Both the position numbers and the translations under genes were made by a program. The notes below the pieces were generated by a model, which saw nothing but the letters and a program-made list of their open reading frames with translations, had not been told where the DNA came from and ran no database searches. From contig CALKWZ010000030.1 in the NCBI GenBank assembly GCA_938003985.1, forward strand, positions 1 through 17,949: a stretch of DNA of 17,949 nt, in the 5' to 3' direction. Shown here one piece after another: positions 1-5,735 of the stretch. Each line of letters starts with the position of its first letter. Within the stretch, counting starts at the first letter, position 1. This DNA is from an uncultured Verrucomicrobiota bacterium. GTDB lineage: Bacteria; Verrucomicrobiota; Kiritimatiellia; CAIQIC01; Lenti-01.

Positions 1-196
1 CGGCGGCCGCGGACCGCCACCACGCGACGCGCGGCGGCGCCTCGCGCAGCGCCGGCAACGGCGCCGGCGCGATCCGGAACAGCAGCGCCCACGCGCCGAA
101 CCAGATCGCCGCGAACGCCGCCGCCCACCGCGCGCCCGGACGGCAGAAACGCCGCCAGCGCCGGGCGGGATCTTCGGATGGGCGCAGGCGGTACAC
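1..196 (-). CDS. Partial gene after exbD, single-span membrane protein (TonB-like position)
   Basis: The 3' part lies beyond the window start; 65 residues are visible. I place the start at a GTG (194-196), nine bases after the exbD stop, because no ATG occurs in frame in this stretch and a G-rich stretch (GGGGCGGG) lies just upstream. The visible protein has a basic N-terminus (ARRWRRFCRPGARW), one hydrophobic segment at about residues 25-42, then a proline-rich stretch (APAPLPALREAPP). A short cytoplasmic basic tail, one membrane anchor and a Pro-rich continuation is how TonB-type energy transducers begin, and a tonB-like gene commonly follows exbBD. That is inference: no TonB C-terminal domain is visible. 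It could equally be another membrane protein cotranscribed with exbBD. Confidence 0.45.
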   Translation of the reverse strand, partial: MYRLRPSEDPARRWRRFCRPGARWAAAFAAIWFGAWALLFRIAPAPLPALREAPPRVAWWRSAAA

Positions 197-205
197 GGCC
201 CGCCC

Positions 206-670
206 CTACGGCGCCACCGGCGGCGGACGCGTCGCCAGCACCACCTCGCGGATCCCCGCTTCCGCCGCCAGCGCGTACACGTCCATCAGCGTGCCGTACG
301 GCGTCCCTTCGTCGGCTTCGATCAGCAGCGGGGCATCGGCGGGTTCGCGGCCGGCCCGGGCCAGCGCCGGCCCCAGCGTCGCCGGCGTCATGCGCTCATC
401 GTTGAAAAACATCAGGCCGCCCTGGGCCAGCGTCAGCACCCGGGCGCCGTAGTAGGGCGCGCCGTCCGCGAACGGCGCTTCCGGCAGGCGGACGCGCACG
501 CCCGGCTGCAGCACGAAGCGCGACGAGGCGTAGTGGAAAAGGCCCACCAGCACGATCACGTTCAGCAGCGCCGTCACCTCGATCGGCCCCACCGCGCGGC
601 GATAGCGCCCCCGGAAGCGCCGCCGCACGCTGCGGAACTGCATCTGGATGGGCTGATCGGGAATCCTCAT
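206..670 (-). CDS. exbD: ExbD/TolR-family biopolymer transport protein, with Asn at the usual Asp
   Basis: This 154-aa protein matches the usual ExbD/TolR length and layout: a basic cytoplasmic N-terminus (residues 11-26, RSVRRRFRGRYRR), one membrane helix (about 30-50) and a periplasmic domain. Residues 51-66 (RFVLQPGVRVRLPEAP) are the typical family stretch after the helix, and the later segment LLIEAD followed by TLMDVYALAAEAGI is the conserved periplasmic end. In the family this subunit works with ExbB to turn proton-motive force into work on TonB or a similar partner. Oddity: the helix reads EVTALLNVIVLV, putting Asn37 where the family has the protonatable Asp (the LIDV motif). The start overlaps the stop of the upstream gene by four bases (ATGA), so translation is probably coupled. 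It could instead be called TolR; no flanking gene decides this. Confidence 0.85.
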   Translation of the reverse strand: MRIPDQPIQMQFRSVRRRFRGRYRRAVGPIEVTALLNVIVLVGLFHYASSRFVLQPGVRVRLPEAPFADGAPYYGARVLTLAQGGLMFFNDERMTPATLGPALARAGREPADAPLLIEADEGTPYGTLMDVYALAAEAGIREVVLATRPPPVAP

Positions 671-1296
671 TTCGGCGTTTCCCGGTTGCGCTTCCACTGG
701 CGCATGAAGTTCACCAGCGCCGAGGCCGAGCGTTCCATGTCCAGCAGGATGGATTCCACGCGCGAGACGAGCAGATTGTAGCCCGCGTAGGCCAGGATCG
801 CGATCACGAGGCTCAGGGCCGTCGCGGACAGGGCGTTCCACAGCCCGCCCGTCAGGTCGGCCGACTGCACCAGCGGCGCGGCGCGGTGCGCGGCCAGCAG
901 GACGTCCATCAGGCCCAGCACCGTGCCCAGCAGCCCGATCAGGGGCGTGATGCGCGCGAGCGTCGCCAGCCAGCCGAGGCCGCGCTCCATGCGCGGAATT
1001 TCCTCGAGGCCGGCATCCTCGATGGCCCGGCCGATGCTCTCCAGGGTGTCGTCGTGGTGCAGCACCGCCGCCAGCGCCAGCCGCGCGACGGGTCCGGGAG
1101 CTTCCTCGCAGATCGTGGCGGCCTCGACCGGGTTGTCGCGGTTGAGGATGTTGTAGACGCCCTTGAGGAAGTCGTCGGCCGCGATCTGGGCCCGATGCAG
1201 GTTGAACAGGCGTTCGAAGAACACCAGCGCCGCGAACAGGCCGCACGCCAGCAGGATCCAGATCACCGGTCCGCCATTGCCCATCAAGTTCAACAT
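667..1296 (-). CDS. exbB: ExbB/TolQ/MotA-family proton channel protein
   Basis: 209 aa, a usual size for ExbB/TolQ. Three hydrophobic helices are visible: about 10-28, 112-133 and 150-177. The helix-2 signature LARITPLIGLLGTVLGLM (residues 113-130) and the helix-3 stretch GLWNALSATALSLVIAILAY followed by AGYN are diagnostic of the family. The two channel threonines are present (T125 in GTVLGL and T159 in ATALSL); the proline of the usual VAIPA in helix 3 is Leu. In the family it forms a pentameric inner-membrane pore around ExbD that uses the proton gradient. The ATG has a GGAG nine bases upstream. The gene overlaps exbD by four bases and heads a small operon with it. TolQ is the main alternative name, as the families cannot be separated here by eye. 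Confidence 0.9.
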   Translation of the reverse strand: MLNLMGNGGPVIWILLACGLFAALVFFERLFNLHRAQIAADDFLKGVYNILNRDNPVEAATICEEAPGPVARLALAAVLHHDDTLESIGRAIEDAGLEEIPRMERGLGWLATLARITPLIGLLGTVLGLMDVLLAAHRAAPLVQSADLTGGLWNALSATALSLVIAILAYAGYNLLVSRVESILLDMERSASALVNFMRQWKRNRETPK

Positions 1297-1342
1297 GTCT
1301 CTGCACTCCGTCCGTGGGGGTCCCCAAAGGAACTGGAAGGTC

Positions 1343-1372
1343 AGTCTATGCCGCGACGGCGCCTCCGCTCAA
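1343..1372 (-). promoter_or_regulatory. Candidate sigma70-type promoter for the exbB operon
   Basis: On the minus strand TTGAGC (1367-1372) and TAGACT (1343-1348) are separated by 18 bases. Each box matches four of six consensus bases. It lies just downstream of the terminator of the giant gene and would give a leader of about 40 bases before the exbB ATG. Position supports it; the boxes alone are weak. Confidence 0.35.
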
Positions 1373-1376
1373 CCAC

Positions 1377-1412
1377 AAAAAAGCCGGGCGGCGCCCAACG
1401 GCGTCGCCCGGC
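1377..1412 (-). terminator. Rho-independent terminator of the 1349-aa giant gene
   Basis: The hairpin at 1383-1412 pairs GCCGGGCG with CGCCCGGC and extends inward to a 13-bp stem (one G-U pair) with a CAAC/GTTG tetraloop. On the minus strand it is followed at once by six T (1377-1382). It starts 20 bases after the stop codon and separates this gene from the exbB operon. Its inner stem differs from the hairpins behind the other two giant genes. Confidence 0.85.
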
Positions 1413-1432
1413 GAACGGAAGACCGTCCCGGA

Positions 1433-4400
1433 TCAGGGATTCGGCCGGATCTCGAGCACTTCCGGCACGGCGGCGGTGCCGTCGTCCGGGAAGACGATCC
1501 ACAGGAAGTTCAGGGCGACGGGATTCGCTACCAGATCGTCCGGCAGCGGCTGCCAGTCCTGGCCGTCGCGGCTGGTCAGGACCTGCGCGGCGGCCAGCGA
1601 GCCTTCCGTCACGTCCACTTCCAGGCCGGAGAGCGTCAGCGTCGGTTGGTATTCGACCACGAGATAGCCGCCGCCGGCCTTTTGGCCGACCCACGCCGTC
1701 GCGTCGTCGCCGTCCAGGGCGTTCCAGCCGGTTTCGTCCTGCGGACCATCGCTCGTCAGCACCAGCACGGGCTCCGGCTCCGCCAAGAGGCCGCCGGCCA
1801 CCGCCGGTTCCGGCGGCGGCGGAAGCGCAGCGACGGCCTTCCCGGTGACGGCGCTGCGGCGGGCCGGCGCGCGCGTGCCGTACACTTCCAGCTCCGAAAT
1901 CACCACGCACTGGTTCGCCGAATTCGAAATACCGGTGAAGCGCAGATAGCGCATCGGTTCGTCGGCCACCGCCCAGTCGTCCCAGCCGTGCCGTTCGATC
2001 GCCGCCACGGCCAGCGGCGTCCAGGTCGCGCCGTCCACGGACGATTCGATCTGGTAGCGCTGGTAGCGGCAGGTCCAATCCCAGTTCAGCAGGCGCACGC
2101 GCGAGACGGTCGCCACGGACTTCAGATCCAAGGTGATCGTGCCCTGCGGATTGGCCGTCCAAACCGTATGCCCGTAATTGGTGCTGACGGCATGGATGCC
2201 GTCGATCAGCAATTCCGGGCGGCTGGCGTTGAGGCGCGCGATGGTGGCCCCGGCCGAGGCCAGCGCGAGGTTTTCGCCGACGTCGTCGTCGAGGGCCGTT
2301 GCCTCCACCGCGACCGCCGCCGTGCCCGCCAGCGCGATCTGGATCGTGGCCGTTTCGTTCTCGGCGTTGTCGTCGGCGGCCGCCGTCAGCGTCACCGGCT
2401 GCCAGACGTTCCAGTTGGCCGAGTTGAACGTCCAGTTCGTCCGGCTCTGGATCGCGATGCCCGCGTCGCCCGCGACGCGGGCCAGCGCGACGGCCTTGCT
2501 GCCGCCCGGATCCATGTTCAGGCGCACGAAGAATCGGCCTTCGCCGCCTTCGCGCACGTTGACGCGGGTTTGGCTGACGACCAGGCACAGGCCGGGACAG
2601 GTCACGGCGAAGGTGGCGGCAACGTCTTCCGCCGGCTCCCAGTTGCCGTCGCCGGCCTGGGACGCAACGACGGTGACGGTGCCCGTGCCGCTGAACGTGA
2701 GGCAGGCGCCCGACTCGTCCAGCGCCGCCGGGCCGGCGACCACCGCGAAGCTCACCGGCAAGCCGCTGGAAGCCTCCGCACGCAATACGAGGCCGTTCGG
2801 CGCGCTCTGGTTCCCCGGATTCGGGAAGGTCACGGTCTGGGTCGCCCGTTCCACCACCAGCGTGCCTTCGGCGTATCCTTCGTAGTCCTCGTCGGCCACC
2901 TCGGCCAGGACGGCGTAGACGCCGGCCGCGATCGGCGGCTCGGTCGCGGTTTCGGGCGCCGGGTCGGAACGGCGGCGCGACGCCGCGTTTTCGTAGACGA
3001 CGTCCACCGGCAGGTTCGGCGGATCGGTCTGCACGGCCACCTGTTTCGGCCGGCCGTCGTAGGTCTGGCGGAGATTCTGCAGCACGACGTTGGCCGGCAC
3101 CGGCAGACGCTTGCCGATCACTTCCCATTCCGAAATGCACACCAGCGGATTGGCCGAATTCGCCAAACCCGTCAGGCGCAGGTAGCGGGCCGCTTGTTCG
3201 GAAATTTCCCATTCGTCCCAGCCGTGGCGGTCCGTCGCGCGCGCATCGACCAGCATCGTCCAGTTCGTGCCGTCCAGCGAAGATTCGATCACGTAGCGAT
3301 GCAGCACGGGATACAGCCAGTTCCAGTTCAGAACCCGGATCCGCGAGACCGTGCTGGGCGCCTTCAGCGCCAGCGTCAGCGCGCCGGGCGGGTTGTCGGT
3401 CCAGAACAAGCCGCCGTAGTTGCCGGAACTGGCATGGATGCCGTCGATCGCCCGCGCGGGATTCAGCCCGCCCGAGATCGTCGCGCCGTTCGTCGCCGCG
3501 GCCAGGTTTTCACCGACGTCGTCGTCCAGTTCATTGGCGGACACCATCCGGGGCTCGGAGCCCGGCAGCGACACGCGGAACGTCGCCGTGCCGCTGGCTT
3601 TGTCGGCGTCGTTCGTCGCCGCCAAGGTGACCGCTTGCCACCAGTTCCAGTTCGCCGGACCGAACGCCAACGCCGCGCCGCTCTTGACCCGGAGATCCAC
3701 GTCGCCGCCGACCCGCGCGACGGAAACGACCAGATTGGACGCCGGCGCGCCGTTGAGGCGCACGAAAAAGCGACCTTCGCCGTTTTCGCGCACGTTGACG
3801 GACTCCGCGCTGAGCGCGAAAGCGGGCAGAACCTCGAATTCGCGCGTCGCGGCCGGGGCGGCGTTCCAATTGCCGTCGCCGGCCTGCGCGGCCACGATCG
3901 CCACGCGCCCCGTGCCCGTGAACGAAACGCCCGCGCCGTCCGCGGCCAGCGTCGCGGGGCCAAAGCCCACCGCAAACGCCACCGGCAGCCCGCTGGAAGC
4001 CGCGGCGGCCAGAGGCACCTTCTGGAAAACCGCCGGATCCGGAATCGCCGCGAAATCGAGGGTTTGGTCCGCCTTGGCCACCGTCAGCGTGCCGGAAACG
4101 GAGCCGCCGTAGACGTCGTCGACGACCGTGGCCACCACCGCGTAGGTCCCGGCGGCCATCGGTGCCGAGGCGGATCCGGCATAGGTGATTTCAACCGCCA
4201 AACCGGCCGGCACCGTCGTCGCGGCCACGCTCCGCGGCGTGCCGTCGTAGACCTGCGCCAAGCCGGCCAGCGACACCGTCGCCGGCAGCTTGCAATCCGT
4301 CCAGGCCACGTCGTCCAGCGTGATGGCCCCGGCGTTCACGTTGTTGGAAAACGCCAGCGTGAATTCGCCGGCGACGTTCACCGGCCCGCTCGTCCAGGTC

Positions 4401-5482
4401 TGGACGGAACCGTCGCCCCCGGAAACCGTGCCGATCTCGGCGCCATTCACGAACACGCCGCAAGCAACGTTCTGGTTGCCGGCCTTGCGGTATTTCAAGG
4501 AAATCGTCCCGACTCCGCCCGGCACGTTCCCCGAACGGACGAAGGCGCCTTTGGCTTTGGCCAACGTCAGCGCCCGGCCGGCGAGGCTTGCCCCCCCGCT
4601 GGCCTGCGCATAGGACCAGGCGGAACCGTCCTGGCCGAGGAACGTGCCGCTTTGATAGCCGCCGGCGGCCGGCGCGAAATTCTCGAACGTCTCGAGGCCG
4701 AGCGTCGGTTCGCCGCCGCCGGCTTCCCGCACCACCAGCGTGCCCGCGGCGGAACCCTCGTAGCCGGGCGCCACCACCGTGGCGACCACGGCATAGATGC
4801 CCGTCGCGATCGGCGCGTCCGGCTGGCCGGCGTAGGTTACCGCCACGGCCAATCCGGCCGGATCCGTTTGCACGGACACGGCGCGCGGCGTGCCGTCATA
4901 GTCTTGAAGCAGATTGCCCAGCGTCACGCCGGCCTGGGAAGGAACCACCGCCACGGCCGGACTCGCGCCCAGCGCGACGAACGCCCCGCCGGCCTGCCGC
5001 GTGCGCGCGGCGAACGTCTGCGTGCCGGTCGCGGCCGGCGCCGCGGCGCCGCCGTAAGCCAGGCCGAAACCGTTGGCCGAACCTTTGGCGGCCGTGAAAT
5101 CCACCGCCACCTGCCAAGGGCCGGAGCCCAAAACCGAGGAAACCGCGGCCGCAGCCGTGCCGGCCGTCGAAACCACTTCCACGTATCCAGGCGCGGCCGG
5201 ATCGGCCGCTTGCGGCGCCGTCCACCCCGCCGGCACGGTCAGCTCGAGTTGCGCCCCGGCGTTGAAAGGCCCGCGGTTCCCGTTGCGGAACTGGAATTCC
5301 AAGCGGTTGTCCGCACTGGCCGCGGCGACGGTTGCCGGCGCAACGGACAGCGTACCGTCGCCGTCTTTCGCCGCCGGAGCCGCCGCGGCGGACGGCGGCA
5401 AAGCCAGCGCGACCAGGCCTAAAAACGCCCGGCAAAAGACCTTCGCAACACGACCCGTTTGCACTCCTCGACATGTTTTCAT
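1433..5482 (-). CDS. Giant secreted multidomain surface protein (MBG, Calx-beta-like, discoidin-like), 1349 aa
   Basis: Complete secreted protein. Residues 1-35 look like a signal peptide (basic start, hydrophobic FLGLVALAL, AAAA before the cut). Domains by eye: unassigned beta-rich region 40-183; MBG-type domain 185-252 (YDGTP motif); jelly-roll-like domain 262-397 resembling choice-of-anchor J modules (GTFLGQDGSAWSY, ITLDDVAWT); MBG 402-470; Ig-like repeat 472-552 (SSGLPV, FTGTG, AAQAGDGNWN); Calx-beta plus discoidin unit 555-790; MBG 798-878 with a charged insertion (RRRSDPAPETATEPP); Ig-like 881-961; second unit 967-1203; Pro-rich linker; constant C-terminal discoidin-like domain 1240-1349 ending EIRPNP. 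No catalytic domain is seen, so the likely role is adhesion or sugar binding at the cell surface (inference). There is no Shine-Dalgarno before the chosen ATG, but a promoter-like TTGACA lies close upstream. This is the most divergent of the three family members here. Confidence 0.85.
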   Translation of the reverse strand: MKTCRGVQTGRVAKVFCRAFLGLVALALPPSAAAAPAAKDGDGTLSVAPATVAAASADNRLEFQFRNGNRGPFNAGAQLELTVPAGWTAPQAADPAAPGYVEVVSTAGTAAAAVSSVLGSGPWQVAVDFTAAKGSANGFGLAYGGAAAPAATGTQTFAARTRQAGGAFVALGASPAVAVVPSQAGVTLGNLLQDYDGTPRAVSVQTDPAGLAVAVTYAGQPDAPIATGIYAVVATVVAPGYEGSAAGTLVVREAGGGEPTLGLETFENFAPAAGGYQSGTFLGQDGSAWSYAQASGGASLAGRALTLAKAKGAFVRSGNVPGGVGTISLKYRKAGNQNVACGVFVNGAEIGTVSGGDGSVQTWTSGPVNVAGEFTLAFSNNVNAGAITLDDVAWTDCKLPATVSLAGLAQVYDGTPRSVAATTVPAGLAVEITYAGSASAPMAAGTYAVVATVVDDVYGGSVSGTLTVAKADQTLDFAAIPDPAVFQKVPLAAAASSGLPVAFAVGFGPATLAADGAGVSFTGTGRVAIVAAQAGDGNWNAAPAATREFEVLPAFALSAESVNVRENGEGRFFVRLNGAPASNLVVSVARVGGDVDLRVKSGAALAFGPANWNWWQAVTLAATNDADKASGTATFRVSLPGSEPRMVSANELDDDVGENLAAATNGATISGGLNPARAIDGIHASSGNYGGLFWTDNPPGALTLALKAPSTVSRIRVLNWNWLYPVLHRYVIESSLDGTNWTMLVDARATDRHGWDEWEISEQAARYLRLTGLANSANPLVCISEWEVIGKRLPVPANVVLQNLRQTYDGRPKQVAVQTDPPNLPVDVVYENAASRRRSDPAPETATEPPIAAGVYAVLAEVADEDYEGYAEGTLVVERATQTVTFPNPGNQSAPNGLVLRAEASSGLPVSFAVVAGPAALDESGACLTFSGTGTVTVVASQAGDGNWEPAEDVAATFAVTCPGLCLVVSQTRVNVREGGEGRFFVRLNMDPGGSKAVALARVAGDAGIAIQSRTNWTFNSANWNVWQPVTLTAAADDNAENETATIQIALAGTAAVAVEATALDDDVGENLALASAGATIARLNASRPELLIDGIHAVSTNYGHTVWTANPQGTITLDLKSVATVSRVRLLNWDWTCRYQRYQIESSVDGATWTPLAVAAIERHGWDDWAVADEPMRYLRFTGISNSANQCVVISELEVYGTRAPARRSAVTGKAVAALPPPPEPAVAGGLLAEPEPVLVLTSDGPQDETGWNALDGDDATAWVGQKAGGGYLVVEYQPTLTLSGLEVDVTEGSLAAAQVLTSRDGQDWQPLPDDLVANPVALNFLWIVFPDDGTAAVPEVLEIRPNP
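1436..1765 (-). repeat. Constant C-terminal discoidin-like domain, copy in the 1349-aa protein
   Basis: Residues 1240-1349. Key stretches WNALDGDDATAWVGQK, GGGYLVVEYQPTLTLSGLEV, SRDGQDWQPL and FPDDGTAAVPEVLEIRPNP are shared almost residue for residue with the other two giant proteins. The ALDGD..TAW and S.DG..W motifs are those of F5/8C domains. Confidence 0.85.
1874..2584 (-). repeat. Calx-beta-like + discoidin-like unit 2 (type C), 1349-aa protein
   Basis: Residues 967-1203. It begins VNVREGGEGRFFVRLN, passes ANWNVWQPVTLTAAADDNA and the LDDDVGENLA junction, then the discoidin half with LLIDGIHAVSTNYG, LLNWDW, ERHGWDDW and SELEVYGTR. It is closest by eye to the last unit of the partial giant protein, with NQCVV.SELEVYGTR.P.RRSAV.G shared. 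Confidence 0.8.
3113..3820 (-). repeat. Calx-beta-like + discoidin-like unit 1 (divergent), 1349-aa protein
   Basis: Residues 555-790. Same frame as the other units (VNVRENGEGRFFVRLN, ANWNWWQAVTL, LDDDVGENLA, RHGWDEW, YLRLTG) but clearly diverged: the ligand-loop region reads ARAIDGIHASSGNYG and the end is SEWEVIGKR, not ELEVYGTR. It assigns to none of types A, B or C. Confidence 0.75.
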
Positions 5483-5670
5483 GTAGGAGCGATTTCATGA
5501 TTTTTACGCCCTCATGTCAAATATTGTATGGTTAATTTACAGTGCAAGCTTTGTTGCGAAAAAATTAAGACCTAATCGTAGATGACTTCGATTATTCCCG
5601 ATATTCGAGGAGTTGGCGCCGTTCGACCTTTTCGCGCCGCTTCGTCGGTTCACAAACCCCTAATCAATGC
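5483..5670 (-). other. AT-rich intergenic region before the 1349-aa gene
   Basis: About 190 bases between the terminator of the 2265-aa gene and the next start. It is strikingly AT-richer than the coding sequence and holds the TTGACA candidate promoter at its gene-proximal end. I see no open reading frame, RNA gene or convincing riboswitch fold in the rest. Confidence 0.6.
5492..5520 (-). promoter_or_regulatory. Candidate promoter with TSS close to the ATG of the 1349-aa gene
   Basis: On the minus strand an exact TTGACA (5515-5520) is followed after 17 bases by TGAAAT (5492-5497, four of six matches to TATAAT). The ATG (5480-5482) begins only nine bases after the -10 box, so transcription would start within a few bases of the start codon. 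This fits the absence of a Shine-Dalgarno there. The surrounding intergenic stretch is AT-rich, unlike the genes. Confidence 0.45.
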
Positions 5671-5706
5671 AAAACAAAGCCGGACGGCGCACGTGCGCCG
5701 CCCGGC
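5671..5706 (-). terminator. Rho-independent terminator of the 2265-aa giant gene (shared copy)
   Basis: The hairpin at 5679-5706 is a 14-bp stem with one G-U wobble and a CACGTG centre. On the minus strand it is followed by TTTGTTTT (5671-5678). It lies 29 bases after the TAA stop. The stretch 5669-5709 is identical to 14998-15038, the terminator of the partial giant gene. Confidence 0.8.
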
Positions 5707-5714
5707 TGCGAGGT

Positions 5715-5729
5715 CCTCCGTTGAGGAGG
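5715..5729. repeat. Small CCTCC/GGAGG hairpin between stop codon and terminator
   Basis: A 5-bp stem with a 5-base loop lies just past the stop codon of the 2265-aa gene. The same hairpin occurs at 15044-15058 after the other giant gene, with a changed loop base but an unchanged stem. It may be a 3'-UTR element or simply part of the duplicated tail. Confidence 0.4.
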
Positions 5730-5735
5730 CCGCGA

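Noticed and set aside
206..1327. 373-aa fusion reading on the minus strand covering exbB and exbD
   Set aside because: Only its last 154 residues are ExbD; the upstream part is the exbB gene read out of frame. The real genes overlap by four bases in different frames.
1163..5422. 1419-codon open frame on the plus strand opposite the 1349-aa gene
   Set aside because: Its translation is rich in Arg, His, Gly and Ala with no domain or signal peptide, while the minus strand shows clear domains. It is an antisense shadow of a GC-rich gene.
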